From contig JACAAK010000003.1 of the NCBI GenBank assembly GCA_025093985.1, positions 434,001 to 498,000 on the forward strand: a DNA stretch of 64,000 nt. Reading direction: 5' to 3'. The notes under the pieces were generated by a model that saw nothing but the letters and a program-made list of their open reading frames with translations, was not told where the DNA came from and ran no database searches. Origin of the DNA: Calvatia gigantea (lineage: Eukaryota > Basidiomycota > Agaricomycetes > Agaricales > Lycoperdaceae). The translations under genes were made by a program, and so were the position numbers. Each line of letters begins with the position of its first letter. Position 1 is the stretch's first letter. Below, piece by piece: positions 13,041 to 26,400 of the stretch.

Positions 13041-16000
13041 TAATGTTTCATCAATTGAGCAGTTTTATCCTATGCTTTGATGTTGGAACTGAAAATAAGT
13101 CCTAACTCAGGATGGAAGAGGTTTATTTTGGTTACACCAAGATTCTTCGTAAAGATATCAGTGGGATTGTCTTGTGAAGACACATCACCAATAATAATTA
13201 TACCCTCCTTGACTAATTCTTGCACATAGTGGTAATGAATATCCACATGCTTTGACCGTTTTTCAACAATGGGATTTTCAGTCCAGAATTTGGACCCATC
13301 ATTGTCGCCATAGAGAATAGGAGTTGGGTGCTCTATACCAAGCTCCTCCAGAAGCTGTGACAGCTATTTCACTTGATGTGAAGTATTAGACAGTTCTTTA
13401 TATTCTGCCTCAGTGGACGAAAGTGAAACTGTCTTCTGTGACCACAAAGTCCAGGTGACAGCACCAGACATGATTATACAGACATTTCCCAAAACAAATC
13501 AGTGGGTTTCACTATCTTGAGCCCAATCCGAGTCACTTAGGCATTCCAATGTCACTGTTGGTTTTCCAGTATCACCTTTATATTTCAATGCATAGTTCCT
13601 TGTCATAGACAAGTACTTTAATACATGAATTCTGGCACGATAGTGCTCAGGTGCAGGGTTAGCAGCATGCTGTACCAGCTTAACTATGGCAAAGGCTATG
13701 TCAGGCCTAGTACCAATCATCAAGTACATCAAAGAACCAACCAATTGTTGGTACTTCTGATGGAAGGGGACTGTGGCAGTGTTCTTGTTTGTAATGAACT
13801 GGAAGCTGGCAGGTAATGGTGTTTTAGCTGTGGTAGACTGTGGAACCTGGAAGTGCTGCAAGATCTTATCTTAGTATTTAACTTGTTGGATGAAGATTTG
13901 ACGCTTGGAGTGATTCCTCAAGATTTTCATCCCAAGAAATTCTTCACAGGGACCATGGTCTCTGCATTCCCACTTTTTGGTAAACTTTCCCTTCAACTCT
14001 TTGAGGAGGGGGAAGTTTTTCTTTCCCAAGAAATTCATGTCATCAACATAAACGATGGCTACTACAAGCTCTTTTGTCTTTGGATGTCTGTGAAAGTATA
14101 TAGTGTAGTCAGATTTGCAGTGGGTAAATCCCAGCTCAATCATTGATTGATGCAATTCCTTCCACTACTGGCGACTGGCTTGTTTAAGGCCATATATCAC
14201 ACACTTTAGATGCCATACTTTTCCTTCCTGCCCAGGAAGTTGAAACTCTTCAGGCTGTTCCATATAGATCTCTTCATCCAGTTTGCTGTATAAATAGGCA
14301 GTTTTTATGTCAACGCTATGCATATCCCAATCATGGATTGCAGCAAGTGCAAAGCTTACATGTGTAGACTCATAGTGGACAACTGGTGAGAATAACTTGT
14401 TATAGTCAATGCCTTCTATCTGTGAGAAACCCTTCACAACTAAGTGAGCTTGCAGGTAGCCATCAGACTTCTCAAGAAAGACCCAATGGTTTTTAACCAT
14501 CCTCCTTCCTTTTGGTAAATCCACCAATTCATAAACTCCTCGCTTTTTGAGCATGTTGAGTTCCTCAATACATGCTGCCATCCATTTTGCCTTGACTGGC
14601 TCAGGAAGTTTAAGCATATTACAGAAGTTTTCAGGCTCTCCATATGCAGTGTTATAAACCATCTGTATCAAGAAATTGATCAACTTTACTCCTCCCTCAG
14701 CGACAAGCCTATCTATATCCATGTCACATGTGTTGTGAGATGTTGGATCATAAGGAGGATATTCTGGCATGGGTGGCAGTTCTGGATGTGAAGGAAGCTG
14801 AAACAGAGGTAAATCAAAGGGTTGTAGCAGATACTGCTCAGCACGAGCCCTCTGTCTCACATATTCAGGATGGTTAGTCCTTGCTCTACACTCATAGATT
14901 TCTTTATCCAGAGGGGCATTGGCACAAATGCACTGCCTTTGCCTCTGCTGCTCTTGTTGGTGAGTCTGATCTATTTCTCTTTCAATAGAAATTGGATACC
15001 TATTCTCTCCATATATATTACCTGGTCTAATAGAAGGCCTGCCCTGTCATTCAGAATGACGTGGCTCTATCTGATCACGACCAACAGCACGATGTTTGGG
15101 AACTGGGACTGGGAATTCCTCATTTTCAGTATCCCATACATTCCTGTCCACATGCCAATCATTATGTGGATCAGGCTCCTCCTCAATGGTCATTCCATGT
15201 GAAGGTGGCAACTCAGGTGGGAGTACCCAAGGTGGCATATTGCCAGGTGATGGTCATCATGATTCAATGCTGTTCAGCAGAGAAGGATCTCACTGAGGTA
15301 AAGGAGGTGTAGGCAGAAAATATTTTAGTTTAAAAGGTGGAGAAGTTGGAGGTAAATGAACTGGCTCTGAAGGTGGAGGTAGAACATTTCCAGCATCATC
15401 TGAAGATGGCAGAAAAGGTAGATCCTCATTTCTCCTGGTGTCTGACAGATTTCTCTCTCCTCCGTAATTCTGCCAGTTACTGCTATCCAGCTTTGAATCA
15501 GGGCATTTAGGGAAATATCCCTCATTGAATAAGGCATTCAGTGATACAAAAATCATGTTGCCTGCTGTGTGCCACATAAAGATATAGTTCTTAGAACCTT
15601 TATATCTAAGGAAGATTATAACCTCAGATTTTGCAGACAATTTATTTGGGCAGATTTCATTGGGTAGAAATATGTACACACTGCATCCAAATACATGGAT
15701 ATGGGACAAGTCTGGCTTTTCCCTCAAATAACACTCAAAAGATGTCTTCCACTGCAGATGCTGGACTGACATGCAATTATATAAATGCACAGCTGTATTC
15801 AATGCAAATTCCCACCACGAGTCAGGTAGACAAGCCTGTAGCTGTATAGCTTGGGCTTTCTCATGTAGGGTATGGTTCAGTTGCTCTGCTCTTCCATTTT
15901 GCTGATGTGTATAGGGAGCAGTGGTCTTGTGGGTGATTCCACATGCCATGAGTCCTGCCAAAAGTTTCTCATTGACATATTCTCCTCCATTATCAGTGTA

Positions 16001-18493
16001 AAGTCATTTGACATACATACTGGAGAGGTTCTCAAGTGCACTGATTAGCTCAATAAGCTTCTCAGAAGCCTCAGACTTCTTTTAAAGGAGGACTACATGT
16101 GCGTGAGAAGAGAAGTCATCAAGAAATGTCATAGCCCATTTATATTTGTGGTAGCTGATGATGGGCAGTTCCAGCAAGTCTGAGTGACATAACTCAAAGA
16201 CTGCAGTGGCTCACTTTGGATCAATTGGAAAGGGGTTATTATGCATTTTCCCCTTGGCACAGCCATCACAAATGCCTTTCCAAGAAGGTGGAGTGGAAAT
16301 CAGTGCAATACCCTCAACATGCTTAGGCAGCTCGGAGAGTGCACGGTCCGAGGGGTGTTCCATTTGACAATGCCAATTGATATAATCAGGTTGGCATAAT
16401 GACAATGCAACTGGATGCTCCTTGCTATGATGCAAGATATATATGTGCACTGTATGTATATTGTTTTGAAACAACAAGTGCAGCCAGATGGACAATATGG
16501 CTCTTCCCGATTTATCATGGATGGTGGACCCACTGATGGAAGCCTCAAGGGTATGTCTAGATCTAAGAATCTGACCTGAGGAAATCAACCATTCAGTTAA
16601 TTCCTTGATATAAAAAACTGGTGCAATATGTGAAGTAGCACTCCTGTTTTTTCCCCCATCCATGATATCATGCTGGAAAATGACAGATCCTTGTCCCGTC
16701 ATTTCATAATTCTGGTTGCTGATGGCTTGTATAATACCAAAATGGCCCATCTTAATCTCTGCAAAATCGGAGAGATAACCAGTAATATGGTATGATGCCC
16801 CTGAATCTAGGAGCCAATCTGCATTTTGCATCACATGTTTATTCACTTCCTTCTGACATGCTATACACTTCATGAGATCACAAATGTGATAAGTCTCAAG
16901 CGAATTAAGCTCATTGAGCTCTGCTCTTAAGCATAACTTTTCTGCATCAGTATACTGATATTGCAGCGGGTTCATCTTACTTTCTGGCTTAGTTACACTA
17001 GTGGAATAAGCAGAAGTTGAAGCGTCACAGGCATGCTCCCAGCATTTATTGCAATTCACGAAGTCTGTACAACAATGCCTATGACTAAGTCCTACTGGAG
17101 GTGGATGAGCAGCTACAGCTGCATAGGTGCCATGCCATCTACTTCGGCGGCCACCTCTTCATCCCAGCTCATCTGCAGAATCTCCAAGGTGTCCTGCTCC
17201 AAGGCAGACAGACCCTGCGTCTGGATTGTTCCATCCCATCTATTGACAGGACTGTACATCTTCATGAGTATCCGAGCAAGAATAGTAGTTAGTGGAAGTT
17301 ACTGACCCATACCCTCTGTCAGAACCATAGTCAGTGTCCAAGTCATTGTCATCTAAGACTGACTTGAGAACTGACTTGATCTCCTTTGGCACCTGCTTCT
17401 TCTTGAGTGGCTTGGGCTTCTTGATAGTCGCCAGCTTGCTATACACTGGTACTGGCCATGCTACTGAGTCCTCTTCTCTTGTGACAGTGGAGGGAAAGTT
17501 ACTCTTAACCTCCATCTCATTGAACCACTTCCACATCTCCTCCAAACTCTCGCCTGATGAAGAAGTTGTGTTGAGACATTTGTCCCACTTCTTCAGTGTG
17601 GTAACCTTGGCTTTCACTGAAGGTTTGTGACAAGCTTTGGGCTTGGGTGCAGTGATGTGCGACGCAAGTGGAGTGGCATTACTGCCAGTGGCAGTGGAGC
17701 TGGAGGGAATAGGAGGTAACTTGGCTTGATGCATTGCCTCTACAAGAGCACAGGTGGATTGTGGCAGCTTATCTTGAGCCTATAACACAAAGTTCATGTC
17801 CTGGATGTAACCAGAGGAGATGGCGGCATTAGCCTGTGCACCTCCCTCCTTTCCCTTTCCTTTCCCCTTGCCATGAGGTTGCCATTGGCATTTCTTTTCC
17901 TCACCATCGCCATCAGAGGGCTTCTGCTGCTACTGCTGCTGCTATTGTTGCTACTGGGGTTTTTTAGACCCCAAGGGTTGCTGCTGGCCTTGCAGCCGCT
18001 GTCCACCCTACTGCTGCTTCTGCTGCCCACCTCCTTGACGTGGAGTAAAACATGCTTATTACACATGGGCGGTCTGGTTGGATGCATAAGCAGCAATAAT
18101 ACTGCTTCAGACTTTGTCCCATGTCAGCTCATGGAGTGACATGTTGGACATGAGGAGTGTCTGAGCTACGTGGCTCAAAGACAGATGGAGGGAATGAAGG
18201 AGGATCATAATCTCGATCTCCAAGGTGATGCCACTATTTATGGCATCAAGCTGCCTGAAGATCTGCTGTAACTTGCTGATCTTGAGCAAGGGGTCACCAC
18301 TGAGTGGAAGCTCAAACATGATTGCATGAATGAACTTGTTGTAAACCTGTGCAGGTCCTGGCAAGCCATATTGAGTGGCAAGCTGAGACCACAGCTGGCA
18401 GGCATCTCTTGCAGTGTGCTTTAACATGCTATTGGGGAGAGTTGACTCAATCAACCCAAGAGCATGCATGTGCAAGTTGTTCATCATTCCAAC
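13041..18493 (-). pseudogene. Copia-D gag-pol, 3' nine-tenths
   Basis: Collinear with the Copia-E polyprotein. Order on the minus strand: gag middle (ALGLIE... HELTWDK) at 18107-18493, a glutamine-rich linker near 17.9-18.0 kb, protease WLLDSGASYHITG near 16.80 kb, GAG-pre-integrase HHCC near 16.3 kb, integrase (HQQNGRAEQLNHTL near 15.9 kb), reverse transcriptase KGFSQIEGIDYN, then AIVYVDDMNFLG near 14.05 kb, and RNase H at the 3' end near 13.1-13.4 kb. The fragments share one frame but are separated by numerous stops (for example at 13871, 14165 and 18107) and a few frame losses. At one codon Copia-E has TGA where Copia-D has CAA, which fits an ancestral CGA decayed on opposite strands. Confidence 0.88.
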
Positions 18494-19039
18494 TGTTGAG
18501 AGAATAAGTTGACATCCCAATATAATTCACACTACCTAAGCATGTAGGCATCAGCAGTGGAGGGTAGTCATGTTCATCTGGGAGACGGTCCAGTAGAAGA
18601 GATGTATGGTAGTGGACATAGTCCTGCTTATACCAGCGTGCTCAGAGAGTCTTGAGGAGAAGGGAAGCGATGCTTAGAGAAGCTAGCATAGAAGAAAGAA
18701 GACATAGTGTCTTAGCCCATGAGGGCAACACATAAGTGTCTACATACTATAATGCTACATAGAGGTATATATACTAATATCCCTGGTCTGTGCACTCTAA
18801 ACCCTTATACAGGTGAGGTCTAACTACCAGTAGCATAATTGGAGCATACTGTATATGATGCATGTACTAGAAGGTTCCATGCAGAGGGTATAACCAACTA
18901 CCAGAAGGGCAGTACAACTACTGCATACATAGTCCGTAATAGGTCCATTATTATCAATCCTCTGAAGGTGAAATACTCAAACCCCATTTCAGCTATAAAT
19001 AGACTGAACCAATGTAGTGGTACGGAGCGAGATTCAATA
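18494..19039 (-). repeat. LARD-AB left LTR
   Basis: 546 bp, TGTTGAGAGAATAAG...GATTCAATA. It is homologous to 40046-40590. Confidence 0.9.
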
Positions 19040-21158
19040 CTCCTCCTCACTTGAAGGGGGGAAGATTAATGCTTCAATAATCTAGTGGTATTGAAACCAA
19101 GCTTAGACATTGGAATCTTCAACAAAAGAGCGGCAGAGCCAAATATCAAATGTTGAAGTCATCAACAATCATGTGGAATTAACCAGACTTTGAAAGTTGG
19201 AATAGAAAACCTGTAGTGGAGAGGAATTGATGCTAGTGTTTGCTATGATGGCCATAAAGGATGCAACAACAATTGCTTTGAGCTATCAAATGTCCTTTAA
19301 CTCAACTAAACTCCCGCAAATAACTCACTGTGACTTTCATCTAAGAGTAGGAGTAGGAAAGCTTAAAAAGCTCCTCTAGAAATTGTAAACAGCAATTCTT
19401 TCAAAGCATTTAACAAATCTGTTTTTCTGCATAGGTGCGGAATACTGAAAAACCATTTCTGCTGATGTGAAATCCTAAGTGATAAATCACTGGTCACTAA
19501 TCCAGCATGTGATTATTGTGAGATCAAAAAAGTGGCAGTACTAAGCCAGTGTAACCAAGGCCGTCACTTTGCAGTTATGTAGATCAATCGGCCATGGCAG
19601 TCCTGTGAGCTGGCAGAGCCAAGATCATACAAGCCTTGTTCTGATTTAACTTGAACAAATTCCAAATGAATGGATTTGCAAATGGAAGTGGTCTCATGCA
19701 GTTTTCTCCAAGCAAAAGGCATTTCGGCTGATACGGATTAAGGATACAGTCCCAAGGAATGCATACACACTTTTTGTTATTTCCCATCAACTCCAAAAAG
19801 GAGGGAGGAACGATTAAGTCCCTCATTTGTTTTTCCATACAACTCTGAAGAGGTAAAAGGATCTTGAGATTGACCCTGTATATTTTTCCAGACTCTCAAT
19901 ATGAGGTGGATGGATAAATTCCATGTAGATGTTTTACTGTAGACTCATGAAGAGGCAGAAGGTTACATTCAAAACCTATGAAACTTTTCCTCAATCTCAT
20001 GAAAGAGAGAAAGGATTGTTAGACCCTATCTTATTTTTATCTTGCGAAAGGAATAAGTTTCTGTCATATTTTTACAGTCGACTCTTGAATGAGTATGAAG
20101 GAATATGTTCCTGATTTATTTTATCCAACAACTTGTTAAGAGGTGGAAAGGTAAAAGTGTAAACCTTGTATTATTTTCTCCTTTGACTCAATAGAGGAGG
20201 AAGGAATAATTCCCTACTATTTTTGCCTATCACTCATTAGAGGAGGAAGGGATAGTTCCTATGTGTTTTATCAGTGACTCATGAGAGGCAATAGGGACAA
20301 TTGAAAGCCCTATGAATATATTTTTCCAGTGACTGTGGCAGAAAGGAATATTTCTAAACCTAATATTTTTATCCAAGCATCTTCATATGAAGGCAGAAAG
20401 GAATATCATATCCTTTATGTTTTCCCATCATCTCTTTTGAAGAGGAGGGCTTGCGATGACATAGGAATCGGTATCATGTTGTGGCAGTCACTCAAGCCAG
20501 CTAGTTGCAAGGCCATTAGACTTTATTGCCAAAGTGAGGTTGACAAAGTGTTTGGAAAATGTGGATTGAATCCAGCTTAATCGCATGAAGGCGGATTAAA
20601 TCCTGCTCAATCAAGAATTGAAGATTCCTTCCACATAACACATATAGTGCTCATCTGGTGTCATTCAAACTCTCTTCTTATCTGGTAAGCCAAAGCCCTT
20701 CAGATTATTCTAGTGTATCTTCTCATCCAGTCTGCAAAAGCAGTTTTGTCATCAATACTAAGCATTTCTCACATGCGCAGATAACTGGAGAATTGAATCA
20801 CAAAAGTGATGCCTTCAACTTAATGAAGTTTCTTTGCTGTGAAGCGCAGGATAAGGCAATTATCAGATTTGGAGTAAGAATACTGTATCCATTGTTCTCC
20901 TCCATGCTTTTCAGTATGTTAAGTTTCTTAACACATGTTACTCAATCATATTGCTTTTTAGGGCTCAGAGAGTGTTTATCATGTTACAAACCACTGCAGC
21001 ACACATCAATTAAGATGGACTGGCAAAGTGTAGCCATTGAAGCTTTAATTGTATGCAGTTATTCACCAGCAATTAAGAACTTGTTTTACTGTACTCCTCC
21101 CTCAGCAACAAGTATTTCCAATTTAAATGTCAATGTGCATTGTTAATGGCAGATCATT
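19040..21158 (-). mobile_element. LARD-AB interior, first part
   Basis: Non-coding and CpG-depleted. It aligns with 40591-42610 of LARD-C. It stops at the TCATT duplication of Gypsy-1b. The largest frames are short and not conserved between the two copies. Confidence 0.85.
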
Positions 21159-21172
21159 TGTTATGACCTTAG

Positions 21173-21866
21173 TTCATCAACATTGTTTGGTAAATGGTTG
21201 AAATTGGTGCACATCCAAACTTGCAAAAGTCAAGAAATCCCTAAACTGTCAGGGCAACCTCTGACAGTCCCCCCGGACCATCCCATAATCCTATGCACTC
21301 ACCTGCTCTCAGCCATGCAGACATGAGTAACAACTGGAGACCCCGAAGGACAATAACAGACTTACATACATAATGAAACAATAGGACAATAGACAATAAC
21401 ACAGTATATATTAACCTGTACACCTGCAGGGGACCCTTATCTGATTCTCTAAGGATTCCCCTGCAGGTATGTAGTCTATACAGCTGCTTGTAATACAACT
21501 AAGGATTCCCCCACAGTTACCCACTTGCCTGCCTCATGAGAGCTTCATGTCCCCAAGCTGCTCAGACTGTGGGTTGTTCTTACATAAACCACACTACAGT
21601 GTACTTCAAGCATGAAAAGTAAGAGAGGCAGTGGCAGTGGAATAACACTCTTACAGCTTATTCTAAGCTATACATGAACCTTGCAAGGAGCCAGCCTCAA
21701 CATCCTTAGCAAGTTCTCACTGAGTAAGTTATACTGTCCCCCATTAGAGGCTATCTCTGACATTCTTTGCACACTTGGTTCTCTATATGTGGTGAAACTC
21801 CTTGCCACAGAACCCTATAACAAATCCTACTGCTCACTCCACTGTGAGGACCATTAGCTTGGGTGT
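21173..21866 (+). repeat. Second copy of the dispersed repeat of 1520-1871
   Basis: Aligns over its whole length with 1520-1871 once the LTR at 21247-21584 is removed. Differences are mainly CpG decay. Confidence 0.8.
21247..21584 (+). mobile_element. Solo LTR of the Gypsy-2 family
   Basis: 338 bp, TGTCAGGGCAACC...GTTCTTACA, the reverse complement of the LTRs at 29265-29603 and 34814-35151. It is flanked by TAAAC at 21242-21246 and 21585-21589. The uninterrupted target is seen at about 1590-1600 (CCCTAAACCACAC). Confidence 0.9.
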
Positions 21867-22484
21867 TACGAACTTACCTCCAGATTACCGCAGACTAACT
21901 TTATTTTTCTTTATTCTCACTGTATTAACCTTCTCTTCCTTATACCTTGGTCTGTTCTTTATTTATTTACCCTGTGTACTTCTACCTCTGCTTCTCATGA
22001 CTTGTTCCAAGCCATTGTTCCTGTTATTCCACCATCGGACTTCTATCTACTCATCTCCTGCTTCCTATGACTCATATTACTTCTTTTATACATCCCTATG
22101 ACTTCTTAGATTACCAATTAACCCATAGTAGTCTCCCATTGACTCATACTCTCTTACTACATATTCTCTCATTTCTGAGTAAACCTCAGGTTGCAACTTA
22201 GGCTAAGACTTGAGGGTGAGTAAGGGGAGAGGAACTAGGTGGTTAAGCGTACCGAATACAGGGGGATGTATGTACGCTTAAATACAGGAGGACCATCCAG
22301 TTGAATGGATGGAGGTAACTACATGAAACGTCCGATGTCTATGGCATAGTAGTTATGAGTCAGAGCTCGGAGATTGTGCAGGCAGGAATAGGTGAAACAG
22401 ATGCACAGGAGGTAGGAATGTAGATGAATATAGAGAGTGCGAAATGATTGGTGAAAATTCACAACAATACCCCCCGATTTGGCT

Positions 22485-23474
22485 TCATGCCTCAGGAAGC
22501 TCGTCGAAGTCTCCATTCACGACTGCGGTGGCGAGTGCTTTCTTAGTGGCGGCAATTAGAAACTTTCCTTTGTTGGAGCATGCTAAGAAGACGGGTGAGT
22601 GGCTTTGTCCATCTTGTCGGATAGGGACTGGGACACCGTTGTATGGGAAATCGGTGGTGGTGGAGCTGTCCCAATAGTTCTTGACTATCGAGTTCCAATA
22701 GTGTTGGTCCTTCTCTTGTCCTGGTAAAACAGTGCGGAATCTTGTGGACAGTAGAAAAACCGATACAAGCTGTGGTGGTGTGATGGTCTTGATGAAGTGA
22801 CGGAGGGCATTGACTTCTTCTTTCATCGAAACCGTGATTTCTTCGTCCATGGGGGTGTCAGAGTGGGTTGGCGGTGTGGGGTTGACAGTGTCATGTAATT
22901 CAGGCAGGGTGATGTGGATTCTATCAACCAGGGTATTAATGTCGGGATCTTCATTTGACTTGTCTCTTCCGAGTAACTTTATGGCTATGTCGGCGAGCTC
23001 TAGGAATATGTTGGCAATGTTGAGGTGATTGAAGACCTCAAGGCCCAAATCGATTCGGCTTTGGAGCCCTTGGACGTGATCCTTTTCATTAGGGGTGAGG
23101 GTAGACTGGTCTAGGGCTCGGAAGATGGCAGGGATGTGTTGGTTGGTGGAGGAGGAGGCATTGGTGAATCCGGCGTACATATCAGCAAAGGTGATACATG
23201 CAGTGGTGAGGGTAATGTGCCGGTTTACTACCAGTCGTTTGTTCTGGGCAGTAATGTTCTCGATCTCGCTGTTGGTTGCCTTGTCGACGTCTTTGAGCAA
23301 GGCTTCGAGGAGTCCTTGTGCAGAGGATGGTGTTTTAGCAAGATTGAAACGAGTTCCCTGGGGAGCAGGTGCTCGGCTGTTGCCTGATTTGGGGAATGGA
23401 AGAGAGGAGATTCTGGTGGGAGTGGGATGGACGAGGGAGTCGATAACAATGCGGTTGGATTGGGAGGCAGGCAT
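22485..23474 (-). CDS. Gypsy-1b third ORF, intact, function unknown
   Basis: An open 329-codon frame that begins six bases after the pol stop TAA and ends just before the polypurine tract and LTR. The N-terminal 50 residues are proline- and serine-rich (PTPTRISSLPFP). Residues about 50-190 look alpha-helical (LLEALLKDVDKA, DMYAGFTN, VFNHLNIANIFLELADIAIKLL). A linker rich in Pro, Thr and Asp is followed by a C-terminal part with aromatic and beta-like character (QHYWNSIVKNYWDSS, VPVPIRQDGQS). No signal peptide, membrane helix, zinc finger or catalytic motif is visible. The same ORF, with three TGA codons, follows pol in Gypsy-1a, so it belongs to the family. It could be an accessory structural or regulatory protein. 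It is more open than pol in the same copy. Confidence 0.85.
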   Translation of the reverse strand: MPASQSNRIVIDSLVHPTPTRISSLPFPKSGNSRAPAPQGTRFNLAKTPSSAQGLLEALLKDVDKATNSEIENITAQNKRLVVNRHITLTTACITFADMYAGFTNASSSTNQHIPAIFRALDQSTLTPNEKDHVQGLQSRIDLGLEVFNHLNIANIFLELADIAIKLLGRDKSNEDPDINTLVDRIHITLPELHDTVNPTPPTHSDTPMDEEITVSMKEEVNALRHFIKTITPPQLVSVFLLSTRFRTVLPGQEKDQHYWNSIVKNYWDSSTTTDFPYNGVPVPIRQDGQSHSPVFLACSNKGKFLIAATKKALATAVVNGDFDELPEA

Positions 23475-23480
23475 GTTTGC

Positions 23481-26400
23481 TTAGTTCTTTTGTCTGGGTT
23501 GCTTGTTTGCTGATTTTTTGTGTTTTCTGCCCCCCCTTTTATGGGTATCCTCCGGATGCCTTTTCAGGTAGTCTCTTATGGCGTCTTTAGCATTTCCCAG
23601 GTTGGACTCCACTGTCCACGTATCTTCTTCATTACTGTATCCCTTCTAGTGGACCAGGAATTGATAGCCCCTTCCTCACTTTCATCGTCCGCAGATCTCA
23701 TCGACTTTGTATTCTTCTTCATTGTTGATGATCACTGGGTCGGGTGCCGGTGGCTGTTTTTGACTTGGGAACTCCACCTGGTGTACTGGTGTCAGGAGCT
23801 GTTCATTGAATACATCATGGATGGCCCATCCATCCGGCAGTTTCAGCCAATATACTGCTTCTCCTATCTTTTCCTTAATAAGGAAAGGTCCATACCGTTT
23901 TTGGCCTAGCTTCTTTGATGATTGATTGGTATGGATATTGGTGTTTTCCAACCATACTCTATCTCCTGTTTGGTAACTGTTGGTGTGGGTTCTGCTGTGG
24001 TTGTGTTGCTGTTTCATCTTTTCTTGATATGTCCATAGTGCTGATGAGGCATTGTCTCAGGTGCGTTGTAGTTGTTCCAGGAATGCTGTGGCGACAGGGT
24101 TGTTTGTTATTGGCTCGTTTTTGCCTTTCCATGGGTTTCTTCCATAATTTAGGAAAAACAGCGTTTCCTGTGTTTCTCTGTGTCATTTGTCATTGTACTG
24201 AAACTCTGCAATGGGGAGCCATTCCGCCCAATCATCCTGGTCGTAGTTGCAGTACAGGCGGATATAGGTTTCTACTTCTCTGTTAATGCGCTCGGTTTGA
24301 CCATCTGTTTGTGGGTAGTATGTGGTTGATAGATTTCGTTCGATGCCGAGCCCTTTGAACAGCTCCTTGGTGAATTCTGATGTGAATTGAGGTCCTCGGT
24401 CGCTAAGCACTTTCCTCGGCAGTCCATGTAGCTTCCATATTTTGTCCCGGTATATCTTTGCAATGTCTTTAGACAATGCATCCATGGTTGTCACTGAGAG
24501 CCGTATCATTTTTGTGAAGCGATCCACGATGACTAGTATTGTGTCCTTTCCTTTAGATTCTGGCAGTGGCCCGACCATGTCGATACTAATTTCTTCCCAG
24601 GGCCCATTTGGTATCGGAAGGGGATGTAGTGGCATTTTGAGCGGTGTCGTTCTAGATTTGGCCTTTTGACAGGCTTGGCATCCCCAGATGTACTTCTTGA
24701 TGTCTTTTCATATCAATGGCCACCAGTAGTCTCAGCTGATTAATTCCGTCATCCTATGTTGTCCTGGGTGTCCTGCATCTGGGGTGTCGTGGTACTGTAT
24801 TAGGACTTCCTCTCGTAGTTTCTGATTGGGTGGAACGTATGCACTATTCTGCTTGTAGATTATTCCGCCGTCCTCGGTGAGTTGGGACCCTTGCTTCCTC
24901 AGCTCAGTTAGGACCACTGTTTCCCACTGGGTCCGGTTTCGAATTCGCTCTAGGAAATCAGGTTCGATGAATAGCTCCGCTCGTAGGAGTACTATGCTGT
25001 CTGTGCCCTTCGTCTGTAACCAGCTTTCTCGAATCATAGTGACTAGTTTGTCCTCTTGTTCTTCTGGCATTTGGTGGATGCGGGACAGAAGGTCCGCTTT
25101 CATGTTTGTTTTCCCCAGTATGTGTCGTAGTGTGAAGTCGTAATCTTGTAGTCATAAATACCACCATGCTTGTCATCCATTTAGTTTTTGTGGTTCTCGG
25201 TAATACTTCAGGTTCTTATGGTCCGTCCAAATTTCGAATCATTCTTCGGCATCTAGGAGGTAATGTCTCCATTCTTTTAGGGCATGGACAATGGCCAGCA
25301 GTTCCTTGTTGTATATTTCATAGTTCCATTCTGCCAGTGACAGGGTTCGTGATGTGAAGGTGATGGGATGCCATTTTTCTTCTTGTAGTTGTGAGAGTAC
25401 CCCTCCTAGTGTATAATCTGATGCATCAACTTCTACTCTGAATTGGCCGTACCTTTGTGGTAGTGTCAGGACCGGTTCCTCAGTGATGTATTTCTTGAGT
25501 TGATTGAACGAGTCCTGGTGCACTTGCATCCATTCCCATGTGGTTGCTCCTTTGAGCTTGTTTAGGGGTCCTGCAATCATACTAAAGTTTTTGATGAAGC
25601 ATCGATAATAGTTTGCGAACCCCAAGAACCTCTCTACTCCTTTGGTGTTTTTGGGTTCGGGCCATTCTCGTACTGATTTTACTTTGTCTTCTTCCATTTC
25701 AATTTGTCTGTGTCCTACTTAACTCCTAGCATGGGGATTTCTTCCACATCAAAAATGCACTTGGTCCATTTGAAACATAGATTATACTAGGCTGCTCATT
25801 CCAGGAATCGTACTATCCATTCCTTTAGTTGTTTCTTGGTGTCTCCTGGGATGGCAAAGTCATCCATGTAGTTTACAATGTCTCCGTTTTGTAAGAGGTC
25901 ATGGAAGATGCTTGTCATCATTCTGGAGAACGTTCCTGGCGAGTTGCTTAGACCAAAGTACATGACCGTAGGTTCGAAGAGTCCTTTATTGGTGAGGAAG
26001 GCCGCCTTCCATTCATCTCCCTCTTTGATTCTGACATTGTTGTATCCCCAGATGATGTCCAGTTTGTTGAAGTATTTGGCTTTTCCAAGTTTGTCAATTA
26101 CTTCGCCAATTCTTGGCAACAGAGTTTTATCTTTGACGACCATGTTGTTTAGACGTCTATAGTCCTGGATCAGCCTTTTTGACCTGTCTTTCTTTGGGAT
26201 GAAGAATGTTGGTGCTGCATAAGGGGATTTCGATGGTCGTATTCATCCTGATTCTAGGTTTTCCTTGATGAATGACTTGAGTTCATCCTATTCTTTAACC
26301 ATCATGTTATATGTTCCCGCACTGATTTCCTTTGGGGTGTCTTCCGTTAGGATTATCTCGTGGTCCCATTCAGTTCGTTCTGGGAGCTTATCAAACATCG

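Larger units (their letters stand above)
21159..22466 (-). repeat. Gypsy-1b 3' LTR interrupted by about 1 kb of foreign sequence
   Basis: TGTTATGACCTTAG (21159-21172) continues at about 22173 with CTGAGTAAACC and ends ACAACA at 22466. Between them lie the dispersed repeat, a Gypsy-2 solo LTR, and about 300 bp of pyrimidine-rich DNA starting GTTACGAAC. No clear target duplication for the whole insert was found. Confidence 0.75.

Noticed and set aside
22485..23474. Third ORF as an envelope gene
   Set aside because: No signal peptide, transmembrane segment, furin-like site or cysteine pattern is visible.
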